From assembly GCA_900019385.1 (NCBI GenBank), contig FIZJ01000039.1:1-64000 (forward strand): a stretch of 64,000 nt of DNA. Reading direction: 5' to 3'. The DNA comes from an uncultured Clostridia bacterium (lineage in GTDB: Bacteria > Bacillota > Limnochordia > Darwinibacteriales > DTU012). How positions within the stretch are numbered: the first letter of the stretch is position 1; every line of letters begins with the position of its first letter. The position numbers and the translations under genes are program-made. Positions 15,800 to 24,406 of this stretch are shown here, piece after piece. The notes below the pieces were generated by a model. It saw only the letters and a program-made list of their open reading frames with translations, was not told the origin of the DNA and searched no databases.

Positions 15800-17046
15800 T
15801 GGAGTATAAAATCGGGATTGTTCTGGCCCTGATAGCGATAGTGTACGCCGGCTGCGCCGAAACCGGGCAGGCAGCCGTCGCGTCTTTTGTCGATTACCAT
15901 ACCGCCAGCGCCGATGTTACCTGGCGTTATATCAACACTTACAAGGAGCAGACTGTGACAGGCGTGTTCACCGTTTCCCTGCCTGACAGGTTCAGCCTGC
16001 GGACCAATGATCACTCGGTCAATTGGCAGAGGATCTACGGATATGGTGAATTGACAGCAGTAGTGGCCAGATCTGGGCAAGTGGAGTACAAGTATGAATC
16101 AGTCCAACCGTTCACAGTCTATCAGGCACTGTTTGGCGAGCTGATCGCAGCCGGCTCCAAGGCTGTCACCTATGTGAGCGACGAGGTGGTGGGCGGACGG
16201 CCGGTAGCCCGTTATCTGAGTGCCGAACTGACGACATATTGGTTCGACCGGGAAACGAATATCCCCCTGCGCATCACTGATGAGACTGGACGCAATATCT
16301 TGTCGCTGCGCCAGTACCAGGTTGACGCCGACCACAAGCAGGGAGTCGAGTTCTTCACGCTCGCCCTGCGGGAGGAGGCCTGGGAAGGCACCATCAGGAT
16401 CGGCCGCAGCGGCGGGCATTGGTTCCCCTTGGAGCTAAGAGTCAGCGATGCCCAATCAGAGATTGTGATCAGTTTCTCCAATTGGCGGGTTGATGAGCAG
16501 CCCCTGGCCTTGAAAGACTTGGAACAGCTGAAGCAGTCATTGGCCGAAGGGAAAGCCGCTGTGGAGCAGGGCGATCATCACCGGGCGATCTACTATTTCC
16601 GGCAGCTCTTGAATATTGATCCGTTCTACGTCCCGGCATACCGGGAACTCGCCCACAGTTACTTAAGCATCGGCAGCTATCTTGGCGCTGTGGAAAACTA
16701 CCAGCAATGGCTGATGCTGGAGCCGGACAACCCCGTGGCCATGAACAACCTGGCTTACACATTCATGCTGGCCCAATCGAACCTTCCGCAGGCGATCAAC
16801 CTGGCCTACCAGGCGGTGAGCCGAGAGCCTAGAGCCAGCTTTCTGGATACCCTCGGCTACGGCTATTATCTGGTCGGGGATTACGGCAAAGCGCTCCATT
16901 ACCTGCTCCAGGCTGAAGCAAAAGCCGATGATCACGAGCTGCCTGAAGTGTTCGGCCACCTGATCCTGGTCTACGAAGCCTTGGATGACCAGGTTCAAGC
17001 TGGCCTCTATCGGGAAAGATTACTGGCATTGACAGTCGGGGAATGA
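15799..17046 (+). CDS. Lipoprotein with LolA-like N-terminal domain and TPR repeats
   Basis: A 415-residue exported protein. The N-terminus has a hydrophobic segment ending VYAGC near residue 19, a plausible lipobox. Residues about 30-235 are a beta-rich region resembling outer-membrane-lipoprotein-sorting (LolA/sigma-E sensor type) domains, including YWFDRETNIPLRITDETG. From about 240 there are three to four tetratricopeptide repeats (AAVEQGDHHRAIYYFRQLLNIDP, then GSYLGAVENYQQWLMLEPDNP and GDYGKALHYLLQAEAKADD). Function is unknown; TPRs suggest protein binding at the envelope. It overlaps deoC upstream and the methyltransferase downstream by a few bases. Confidence 0.75.
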   Translation: MEYKIGIVLALIAIVYAGCAETGQAAVASFVDYHTASADVTWRYINTYKEQTVTGVFTVSLPDRFSLRTNDHSVNWQRIYGYGELTAVVARSGQVEYKYESVQPFTVYQALFGELIAAGSKAVTYVSDEVVGGRPVARYLSAELTTYWFDRETNIPLRITDETGRNILSLRQYQVDADHKQGVEFFTLALREEAWEGTIRIGRSGGHWFPLELRVSDAQSEIVISFSNWRVDEQPLALKDLEQLKQSLAEGKAAVEQGDHHRAIYYFRQLLNIDPFYVPAYRELAHSYLSIGSYLGAVENYQQWLMLEPDNPVAMNNLAYTFMLAQSNLPQAINLAYQAVSREPRASFLDTLGYGYYLVGDYGKALHYLLQAEAKADDHELPEVFGHLILVYEALDDQVQAGLYRERLLALTVGE

Positions 17047-17645
17047 CTATGGAACATTACTTCACCGCCAAACCTCAGTCTCGGCGCGAAACGCTCCAGT
17101 TTACGGTGGAGCTTTTTCATCGAGAGTTCATATTCAAGACTGACGCCGGCGTGTTTTCCCGGACGGAAATTGATCCGGGGACACGGCTTTTGATTTCTGC
17201 GCTGCCTGTCAAACCCGGCGACCGGGTTCTCGACTTTGGCTGCGGTTATGGGCCGATCGGCATCGCCGCCGCGTATTTGGCGGGGCCCGAGGGCTTAGTG
17301 GACATGATCGACATCAATGAAAGAGCGGTGGAACTTGCCAGGGAGAACGCAGCGCTGAACGGGATGGACAATGTCCGTGTCTGGCAGAGCGACGGCTTCG
17401 CCGGTGTCGACGCCAGTTATGACTGGATAGTTACCAATCCGCCGATCCGAGCCGGTAAGAAAGTGATCTATCCCATGGTCGACGACGCATTTAGTCACCT
17501 CAACCCCGGAGGTGGGCTTATGCTGGTGATCCGGACAAAACAGGGAGCAAAAAGTATGGAGAAAAAGATGGAAGCTGTTTTTGGCAGTGTGGAAACTGTG
17601 AGAATCAAGCAAGGGTATCGAGTCCTGAAGAGCGTCAAATATTGA
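17043..17645 (+). CDS. Class I SAM methyltransferase, RsmC-like
   Basis: A 200-residue methyltransferase of the type related to 16S rRNA guanine-N2 methyltransferase RsmC. Motif I is VLDFGCGYGPIGIAAA near residue 60, the acidic loop DMIDINERAVELAREN near 90, and the catalytic NPP motif appears as VTNPPIRAGK near 135. The N-terminus HYFTAKPQSRRE is typical of the short Bacillota form. It overlaps the previous stop by four bases (ATGA). The rRNA target is inferred from family only. Confidence 0.85.
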   Translation: MTMEHYFTAKPQSRRETLQFTVELFHREFIFKTDAGVFSRTEIDPGTRLLISALPVKPGDRVLDFGCGYGPIGIAAAYLAGPEGLVDMIDINERAVELARENAALNGMDNVRVWQSDGFAGVDASYDWIVTNPPIRAGKKVIYPMVDDAFSHLNPGGGLMLVIRTKQGAKSMEKKMEAVFGSVETVRIKQGYRVLKSVKY

Positions 17646-17663
17646 TCTTTCTGTCTGGGAGCG

Positions 17664-18689
17664 GTGGAATTGTGGCCGAAGCTGGTGCTGAACCTGGCAA
17701 AACTAAAGCATAATACTGAAGTCATCGCCGGCATGGTTGGACAAGCCGGGGGAACGGTTTTTGGAGTGACCAAAGTAGTGGGAGGCGATCCCCGATGCGC
17801 CCGGGCCATGCTCGCTGGCGGCGCGTCCGGCATTGCCGATTCCCGGTTGGAAAACATACGCAGGCTGAGGGGGGCAGGTATAGATGCCCCCATATTATTG
17901 CTGCGTTCCCCTGCCTTGTCCGAGGTGGGGGAAGTAGTCCGTCTTGCGGATTTCAGCCTTGTGAGCGATCGGACCGTTCTTAAAGCTCTGGATCGAGAGG
18001 CGGCCTTGGCGGGTGTCGTTCATCGGATTATCATAATGACCGACCTGGGAGAAGGGAGAGAAGGAGTGGCGCCGCAGGATTTGCCGGATCTGGCGGCGTT
18101 TGCCCGCGGGTTAATAAATCTAAAGCTTGTGGGAATAGGGACGAATTTTGCCTGCCTGAACAAAGCCTGGCCTTCGGTGGCGAAACTCAAAGCTCTGGTT
18201 GGCCTTTATCAAAAGGTCGACGACGGCAGCATGGCCTATTTGTCCGGATCCAACAGCAGCAGCCTGCACCTGCTTCTCAACGGCCAGTGGCGTCCGCCGC
18301 TGTTGGCGATCAATCACTGGCGTGTCGGCGAAAGCATCTTTCTGGGTTGGGATTTGGTGACAAAATCACCGCTTCCCGGATGCTACCAGGATGTTTGCCG
18401 GCTGGAACTGGAAGTGATCGAGGCCAGGCGGGAGGTTGTCAGGATGCGGCCGGCTGCCAGGATTCTGCTTGCGGGCGGAACGGAAGAGATCGGCTGCGGC
18501 AGAGTAAGTCCCGTGGATCCAGCCATCAAGATCACCGGTGTCAGCAGCGATCACCTGGTGGCGTTTATTGAGGGCGAGCATACCATTGAAGTAGGCAGCT
18601 CACTCGCATTCAGCCTGGACTACCAGGCTCTGCTGGCTGCCGCTAATTCCACCTATGTGAAGGTGGAATACAAGGATCGGTTGTCTTAA
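17664..18689 (+). CDS. PLP-dependent amino-acid racemase (alanine/ornithine racemase family)
   Basis: A 341-residue alanine-racemase N-terminal-fold enzyme of the YhfX/ornithine racemase type. The PLP lysine is in FGVTKVVGG near residue 36, followed by SGIADSRLENIRRLR. LVGIGTNFACLN near 158 and YLSGSNSSSLHLL near 190 bind cofactor phosphate in this family. A second, standard alanine racemase is encoded at 33.8 kb, so this one probably acts on another amino acid, but the substrate cannot be read from sequence. The GTG at 17664 is close to GGGAG; a TTG at 17670 is better spaced. Confidence 0.78.
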   Translation: MELWPKLVLNLAKLKHNTEVIAGMVGQAGGTVFGVTKVVGGDPRCARAMLAGGASGIADSRLENIRRLRGAGIDAPILLLRSPALSEVGEVVRLADFSLVSDRTVLKALDREAALAGVVHRIIIMTDLGEGREGVAPQDLPDLAAFARGLINLKLVGIGTNFACLNKAWPSVAKLKALVGLYQKVDDGSMAYLSGSNSSSLHLLLNGQWRPPLLAINHWRVGESIFLGWDLVTKSPLPGCYQDVCRLELEVIEARREVVRMRPAARILLAGGTEEIGCGRVSPVDPAIKITGVSSDHLVAFIEGEHTIEVGSSLAFSLDYQALLAAANSTYVKVEYKDRLS

Positions 18690-18756
18690 CTTGGAAACTA
18701 TGATATCATATTACAAGCTCTAATGTACTATTATGACGGAGTGCGGAGGTAATGTC

Positions 18757-20187
18757 ATGGAAACAGTGTGGCAGCGCCGGGTGGAAAGCGCGGTAAACAA
18801 ATCTATTCGGTGCAGTGTTTTTGCAGGGTTTAACACCAACGTCGACGCAGTCGTACATTGCAGCGGCGAGAGTATTGCCAGGCTGATTCAGGATCCGGAT
18901 GTGTCTTTGGACGCGGCCAATGCTCTCGATGTCAGCCAGATTGAAACCATCAAAGAGAAGAACGAGTTCGTCGCAGTCCTCAAAGACGCGCTCGGGAAAG
19001 GCAAATCATTCTACATTGTCCTGGAAAACCTGGATTTGCTGGAATGGTTGGACGAGATCTTCGCCAACCGCCAGGAACTCATGGGCGGCCAGGCCGGAAT
19101 CATTGCCAACCAGATGGCTGCGCTTGAAGCCCAAACGATTGTCTACACTTCACTGCTGTCCAAGAAGCAGGCTTCGCTGTTTTTCCCGGAAGTGCTCTAT
19201 CCAGTTTTCGATGAGGAAGTGCGGTTGATCCCGGTGCATCAGGCTTACAAACCGGACGATCAGCTGAAGATCAACTGGATTTTCGAGTATGCCAAAGGTA
19301 TTGAGCTTGATTTCGGCGGTGAGAAGGTAGTCACACCCCGGGCCAACCGGGTTATTCTGGCGACCAGGCCGCCTGGAGTTGTGATGGGTTTCGCCGGCGA
19401 GCTTCATGATCACCTGCCGGAGCTGGGCGGCAATATCGATGTCGCTTTCCTGGCGGGGTATCATTACGCGCCCAGCGAAGAGCCAAGCCTGACAGAGTAC
19501 CTGGATGAAATCACCAACAGCATTCGGATGTTGAAAGCCGGCAACCCCAATCTCCGGCTACATTACGAGTATGTGCCCATGGCTGACCAGGTGGCGGAAA
19601 AACGAGTCCTGGCCACAATCAGCAAAGGGTTCGATTCTTTTGGAATCAACGAGAACGAGATCCGGAGGGTGCTGACCGGGTTCGGATATACAGAGGAATG
19701 CAAGGATATTGTGGAGAATGAGCGGGCGTTTTCCCTTTACCGCGGAGCATTGAGGCTCATGGAGCAGCTGCATTTTTCCCGCTTTCACGTTCACAACCTC
19801 GGCTATTATGTCCTGGTTCTGAAGAAACCCTACCCGGTGGCGCCAGAGGTTGTCCGGGACTGCTGCCTGTTCGGTTCTTCGGTAAACGCCATCAAAGCCA
19901 AATACGGCGGTTATGTCACCAAGGCGCAGCTCGCCGAAGCGGCGTCGTTCGGCCTGTCCGACCTTGGGCTGCGACAGCTGCGGCTGTTCTATGAAGAAGC
20001 CAAGCAGCTGGGGTTGGACATCCCCGACAGTTTCTGCGAAGAAGGAATCTGGGATCACGGCGGCTGTTATGTGCTGGTCGTCCCGGCGCATGTGATCCCC
20101 AATCCGGTCAGTACGGTCGGCATGGGAGACACTATATCCTCATCATGCTATGCCAGTGAGTATGCCAGTGTCTTGGCGAGCCGCTGA
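18757..20187 (+). CDS. ADP-dependent sugar kinase (ADP-glucokinase/phosphofructokinase family)
   Basis: A 476-residue ribokinase-fold enzyme of the ADP_PFK_GK family, which phosphorylates glucose or fructose 6-phosphate with ADP as donor. The N-terminus has AGFNTNVDAVV near residue 23, a Mg-site-like region appears as HYEYVPMAD near 270, and the catalytic GxGD motif is VSTVGMGDTISS near residue 453. The length fits the roughly 450-residue archaeal enzymes. ATG 18757 has GGAGG seven bases upstream and is preferred to ATG 18733. The family is best known from Euryarchaeota and animals, so its presence here suggests ancient transfer. Its exact sugar is undetermined. Confidence 0.83.
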   Translation: METVWQRRVESAVNKSIRCSVFAGFNTNVDAVVHCSGESIARLIQDPDVSLDAANALDVSQIETIKEKNEFVAVLKDALGKGKSFYIVLENLDLLEWLDEIFANRQELMGGQAGIIANQMAALEAQTIVYTSLLSKKQASLFFPEVLYPVFDEEVRLIPVHQAYKPDDQLKINWIFEYAKGIELDFGGEKVVTPRANRVILATRPPGVVMGFAGELHDHLPELGGNIDVAFLAGYHYAPSEEPSLTEYLDEITNSIRMLKAGNPNLRLHYEYVPMADQVAEKRVLATISKGFDSFGINENEIRRVLTGFGYTEECKDIVENERAFSLYRGALRLMEQLHFSRFHVHNLGYYVLVLKKPYPVAPEVVRDCCLFGSSVNAIKAKYGGYVTKAQLAEAASFGLSDLGLRQLRLFYEEAKQLGLDIPDSFCEEGIWDHGGCYVLVVPAHVIPNPVSTVGMGDTISSSCYASEYASVLASR

Positions 20188-20207
20188 GCGAGAACTAGTA
20201 TATGCAG

Positions 20208-20237
20208 GGGCCTTGATTACGCAGCAAGGCCCTTTAT
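20208..20237 (+). terminator. Intrinsic terminator after the ADP-dependent kinase gene
   Basis: GGGCCTTG at 20208-20215 pairs with CAAGGCCC at 20225-20232, followed by TTTATT. Confidence 0.75.
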
Positions 20238-20333
20238 TGTACTTGCCGGTGTAAAAGCGGAAAACAATGGAGGAAAATGCAGTCGATTCACGAACTTTTA
20301 ATGTACAGAGCAAGTGAAGAGTGTTGACGGCTT

Positions 20334-20783
20334 GTGAGAACGATTGGGAGGGTGTGTAACGGAGTGCGCGTATTAATCCTGCATCAGGCCGAGCCAAAAA
20401 TGACGGAATGGGCGAAAAACCTCCAAGGTGCACTGCAGAACCAAAAGTGCCAAGTGAACTTGATCGATACCAACAACAGTGGGGCGGCGCCAATCAGCAC
20501 AGCACCCTATGATTTGGTTGTGGTGATGTCAACGTTCAGGGGCTGGTGGCGGCCGATAATTCCCATTGCCGTGGATGAGCTTCTGAAGCGGTGCACGAGG
20601 TTGGAAGGGAGAAGAAGCGCGGCCATCGTCGCCAACCGGTTCAATGCCGGCAGGGCTCTCCGTTTCCTGATGCACTTGATGGAAGCCCAGGGGATGATGG
20701 TTGAAGACTTTGCCACGGTCAGGACTGCCGCGGAAATCCCGAGGCTGGCAGAACGCCTTGCCCGGCTGGGGAGGCGCGATTGA
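20334..20783 (+). CDS. Small flavodoxin-fold protein, unknown function
   Basis: A protein of about 139-149 residues. The start is uncertain: GTG 20334, GTG 20352 or GTG 20364 are in frame, and the last would start at the first beta strand (VRVLILHQ). The alternating pattern of hydrophobic strands (RVLILH, YDLVVVMSTFRGWW, SAAIVANRF) and helices resembles a flavodoxin-like fold. The canonical FMN phosphate loop T/SxTGxT is missing, so FMN binding is doubtful. It ends at a bidirectional terminator facing the rhamnosidase gene. Confidence 0.6.
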   Translation: MRTIGRVCNGVRVLILHQAEPKMTEWAKNLQGALQNQKCQVNLIDTNNSGAAPISTAPYDLVVVMSTFRGWWRPIIPIAVDELLKRCTRLEGRRSAAIVANRFNAGRALRFLMHLMEAQGMMVEDFATVRTAAEIPRLAERLARLGRRD

Positions 20784-20799
20784 CAGACCGACTGACTGG

Positions 20800-20830
20800 A
20801 AACGGGCTGATCGTTATGATCAGCCCGTTT
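20800..20830. terminator. Bidirectional terminator between convergent genes
   Basis: AAACGGGCTGATC at 20800-20812 pairs perfectly over 13 bp with GATCAGCCCGTTT at 20818-20830. T-rich flanks follow on the plus strand, and AAACGG on the left gives Ts to the minus strand. The stop codon of the rhamnosidase (20820-20822) lies inside the stem. Confidence 0.82.
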
Positions 20831-23800
20831 TGCTTTGGGTGATTGAAAAGCGGTAGCTGCCCGGCTGGAGGTGAAAGACGGTTTTGCCGTCCTTGATTTC
20901 CACGAATGTCACTCCCGGCGCCTGCTCTGCCGGCACACCACTTTCGATCACAGCCTCTTTTTGAGCGGCGGGAAGATAAATGGTCGCGGTGGTGTTCGGC
21001 GGCACGGTGGCATGGATGATCAACCCGTCGTTCGCATAATGCCAGCAGCTTTCGATTTTGCCGTAGACCGACTTGTACCAGCCTCGGGCGTAGGCCATCT
21101 GTCTGTCTGGATCAGGTGTTGGCTTGAGATAAAAATGCTTGAAGCCTGGATGTTCTTCATCGCGCTGAATGCCCAGGGAATGGGCGATCAGCCACTGACC
21201 GACCGCTCCGAAGGAATAGTGGTTGAATGAGTTCATGCCGTTGTGCCCGCCGAAGCCATTCTCCGCGGTGAAGCCGTCCAAGCGTTCCCAGATCGTGGTC
21301 GCGCCGTGGATCACCGGGTACAGCCACGATGGATAGTCTGTCTGCTGCAGCAGACGGTAAGCTTCCCCATCGGCGCCGGCATTTGACAAAGCGGTGCTGA
21401 TCCAGGCTGTCCCGATAAACCCGGTCATAAGGCTGTAGGCTGGGCGCAGTATGCCTTGGTCATCCAGGTTTTGCCTGCTTACCGCTTCCACCAAGTACCG
21501 CTTGGCGTCGGATACAACCTCATCGGCGAATGCCCCAAGCGCCAGGGCTACAGCGTACGAGGCCTGGGTATCGATGAGCGTTTCGCCGTCAGATCTGACA
21601 GTGCGGTGTTCTTGGTTGACGAAGCGGCTGTTGAAGAAGTCTTTACGTTCGTCGTACTTCGCCCGGAAGCGAGCTGCGTCTTTGACGTACCCCAAGATCC
21701 GGGCGGTTTCGGCCATGATTCGCAGATCATACACATGATAGGCTGTAACCAGAAAATGAGTCTCGTTCTTGCTGTTTTCCGGCCCCAGCCAGTCGCCCAG
21801 CAGGCAGTCGGTGATCAAGCCGTCGGGGCCGGTCACTGTGTCGAGGTAATCCATGTACGCCTTCATCGCTAGATAGTTCTCCTCCAGGAACCTGGGATCA
21901 CCGTACTGCTGATAGAGTTCCCATGGAATGATAACGCCGGCGCTGCCCCACAGCAGCCCGCCAAAGCCTTCTCCGTACATCGGCGCTGTGTCGCCGAACC
22001 TGCCGCCGGCGGACTGGGTGTCCCGCATGTTCAGCATGTGCCTGGAGAGAAAGCCCGCTGCATCGGCTATATACACCGCTGTGCGGGAAAAGACGGAAAT
22101 GTCGCCGCTCCAGCCCATCCGTTCATTCCGCTGCGGGCAGTCGGTTGGGATCGACAGGAAATTGCCCAGCGTTGACCAGACGATATTCTGCCACAAGCGG
22201 TTCACCAAAGGGCTAGATGTCCGGTAATCCGCTGTCAGGCCGGGAACCGAGCTGATCACCAGCCCTTGGACCGCATCAAGGGGGAGAGGCTGAGCAATGC
22301 CGGTGATCTCGATGTAGCGGTAACCGTGGAAGGTAAAGTGCGGCTGGATTGTCTCCAGACCGCCCTTGGCGATGTAGACATCGTGAGAATGGGCCGCCCG
22401 GTAATTTTCCATCATCACCATGCCCACGTTCGCCCCGGAATCCGGCAGATCTGGATAGAGCATCTCGCCGTAGCGGAGGGTGACCTTTGTCCCAGGGCTG
22501 ATGTTTTTCAGAGTGATCCTGGGAATCCCCACCATGTTCTGCCCCATGTCATAGACAAAGACGCCCGGCCGCGGTTCGTGCATGCTCTCCGCGGTAAGCA
22601 CTGTGAAGACTCGCGGGCTTGGCCCGATTTGTCCGACCAGTTTTAAATCCTTGTAAGTGAACGAAAAATCGCCGGAGTATTCGGTGGTGATTGTTCCCAG
22701 GAAGGCTGACTCTTCCAGCGGCACTTCCTGTGCCGGCTTCCATCGGGAAGCATCATAGCCGGGCGAAGCCCAACCGGCGACATCCGCCTCTTTGAGTGCG
22801 TTGTAGGTCTCTCCCTGGAAAAAGCTGGAGTAGATGATCGGCCCATCGTGGAAATACTGCCAGGTGCGGGGATCGGTAGTGACAACCTGCCGGCGCCCGT
22901 CTTGATAATCAATCACCAACTTGGCCAAAAGGGACTGGCGGTCGCCGAAGTAGTTCCAATTGCGGCTGTCATAGCTGATATACCCGCTCCACCAGCCTTC
23001 TCCCAGCATCACGCCGACCGCGTTTCCGGCACCGGCTTCGATCAAGGCGGTGACATCGTAGGTTTGATACATGTGCGTGCGGTCGTACTGAGTAAAGTCA
23101 GGGGTAAAGAACAGATCGCCCACCTGACTGCCGTTGATGTGCGCCCGGTAAACCCCCCGGGCGGTGATATAGAGCCGGGCTGTAGCGATTTCACCGGCAA
23201 GGGCGGTGAATTCAGTCCGAAGCATAGGCATGGCATTGCGGCTAGGATCAGCAGTGATGATCACACCATCGCTGCCGCCGTCCACCAGGTAACACCCATC
23301 GGCGATAGTCAGGCCGGCGGCGCCAAACGCATAATCTCTAAAGATACCACTGTACGGTGCCTGGTTCAGGTCCTCCCCGAACAGAACCGCATTGGGGCTG
23401 CGGTAGTTCTCAATGGTTAGATCCCTAAACAGCGCTTGCTGGCCGCGCTCAGCGGCAAAGCCGATGTCCGCCGCCATAGGAAAACAGATGAAATCATAGC
23501 CTGCGCGGCTCGGATCAACCATTGGGTTGACGATGAAGTCTGGGACGATGCAGTGCCGCTGCCCGCGGCTGTCGAGATAGATTGAGAGGACTCCAGTAAG
23601 GCAGTCGATTTCGATTTGATGCTCATCATACTGATTGGCTGCATTGATCAGTTCCAGCGGAACAGCGAACGAGGCCAGGGGGCGCCGGGGATCGTCGTCG
23701 GGGTGGTATCCAGCCCGGTAGAGGTTGAGCCGTGCCAGGCCTTCGCCTCCGGTGAGCCCGGATATGTCCAGTTCCAGCTGCAGGTAGCTTTGATTCTTAC

Positions 23801-24335
23801 CGGCACAGAGATTGTGGATGTTCAGGCCGCTGTTCATCAGGCGGCAGTCATTTGCGCCGAAAACAACGCTTGCCTTGGTGCTTCCCGGAAGCAGTCTTTG
23901 CTTGTATTTCAGTCGGAAAACCGGAAACACCTGGGAGTGGAAAGGCAGATCCTTCTCAGTGCCGCCGATCCATTTGGCCCCTTCCCATGCCTCAATCGAT
24001 GGATTCATCAGTCCTGTCTCAAACCAGGATGAGGCTGATGCCGCTGCCCCGGTTTGGTCCCATACGGTCACAGCCCAGGTATAGCGGGTAGCCGCTTCCA
24101 GCGGCAGCCCATCATAGCGAATCCCAACCGAAATCCCGCCGGCAGTTTTTCCGGAATCCCAGACTACCTCCTGCTTCGGGTTTAAAACTACAATTCGGTA
24201 GGCTGTCTGGCAGTAACCGCGGCTTTCGGGGGGAGCTTCCATCTGCCAGCCGAAACGAGGCTGGGCAGTATCGATCCCCAATGGCTGTTCCAGGTACTCT
24301 ACAGTAAGGCGGGTAAGTCTGGCCTTTGAGTCCAT
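20820..24335 (-). CDS. GH78 alpha-L-rhamnosidase
   Basis: A 1,171-residue glycoside hydrolase releasing terminal alpha-L-rhamnose. The N-terminus has the family's fibronectin-like domain (LTVEYLEQPLGID, PRFGWQ). The catalytic (alpha/alpha)6 barrel holds DCPQRNERMGWSGD near residues 730-743, the hallmark acidic loop, and GATTIWERLDGF near 1010 with the second conserved glutamate. A C-terminal beta-sandwich ends the protein. It has no signal peptide, so it acts on imported rhamnosides. It is longer than many GH78 enzymes because of a beta-rich insertion at about residues 125-330. AAAGGAG precedes the ATG by nine bases. A terminator separates it from nadE. Confidence 0.92.
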   Translation of the reverse strand: MDSKARLTRLTVEYLEQPLGIDTAQPRFGWQMEAPPESRGYCQTAYRIVVLNPKQEVVWDSGKTAGGISVGIRYDGLPLEAATRYTWAVTVWDQTGAAASASSWFETGLMNPSIEAWEGAKWIGGTEKDLPFHSQVFPVFRLKYKQRLLPGSTKASVVFGANDCRLMNSGLNIHNLCAGKNQSYLQLELDISGLTGGEGLARLNLYRAGYHPDDDPRRPLASFAVPLELINAANQYDEHQIEIDCLTGVLSIYLDSRGQRHCIVPDFIVNPMVDPSRAGYDFICFPMAADIGFAAERGQQALFRDLTIENYRSPNAVLFGEDLNQAPYSGIFRDYAFGAAGLTIADGCYLVDGGSDGVIITADPSRNAMPMLRTEFTALAGEIATARLYITARGVYRAHINGSQVGDLFFTPDFTQYDRTHMYQTYDVTALIEAGAGNAVGVMLGEGWWSGYISYDSRNWNYFGDRQSLLAKLVIDYQDGRRQVVTTDPRTWQYFHDGPIIYSSFFQGETYNALKEADVAGWASPGYDASRWKPAQEVPLEESAFLGTITTEYSGDFSFTYKDLKLVGQIGPSPRVFTVLTAESMHEPRPGVFVYDMGQNMVGIPRITLKNISPGTKVTLRYGEMLYPDLPDSGANVGMVMMENYRAAHSHDVYIAKGGLETIQPHFTFHGYRYIEITGIAQPLPLDAVQGLVISSVPGLTADYRTSSPLVNRLWQNIVWSTLGNFLSIPTDCPQRNERMGWSGDISVFSRTAVYIADAAGFLSRHMLNMRDTQSAGGRFGDTAPMYGEGFGGLLWGSAGVIIPWELYQQYGDPRFLEENYLAMKAYMDYLDTVTGPDGLITDCLLGDWLGPENSKNETHFLVTAYHVYDLRIMAETARILGYVKDAARFRAKYDERKDFFNSRFVNQEHRTVRSDGETLIDTQASYAVALALGAFADEVVSDAKRYLVEAVSRQNLDDQGILRPAYSLMTGFIGTAWISTALSNAGADGEAYRLLQQTDYPSWLYPVIHGATTIWERLDGFTAENGFGGHNGMNSFNHYSFGAVGQWLIAHSLGIQRDEEHPGFKHFYLKPTPDPDRQMAYARGWYKSVYGKIESCWHYANDGLIIHATVPPNTTATIYLPAAQKEAVIESGVPAEQAPGVTFVEIKDGKTVFHLQPGSYRFSITQSKTG

Positions 24336-24352
24336 GCGCAGTCACTCCTTTC

Positions 24353-24392
24353 AAAAAAAACACTGCCGCAAGGCGGTACGCCTCAGGCAGTG
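24353..24392 (-). terminator. Terminator after nadE
   Basis: On the minus strand CACTGCC pairs with GGCAGTG at the two ends of 24361-24392, with an inner AGGCG/CGCCT stem, followed by eight T at 24360-24353. The rhamnosidase ribosome site begins immediately after. Confidence 0.9.
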
Positions 24393-24406
24393 TGATCGAT
24401 CAACCA

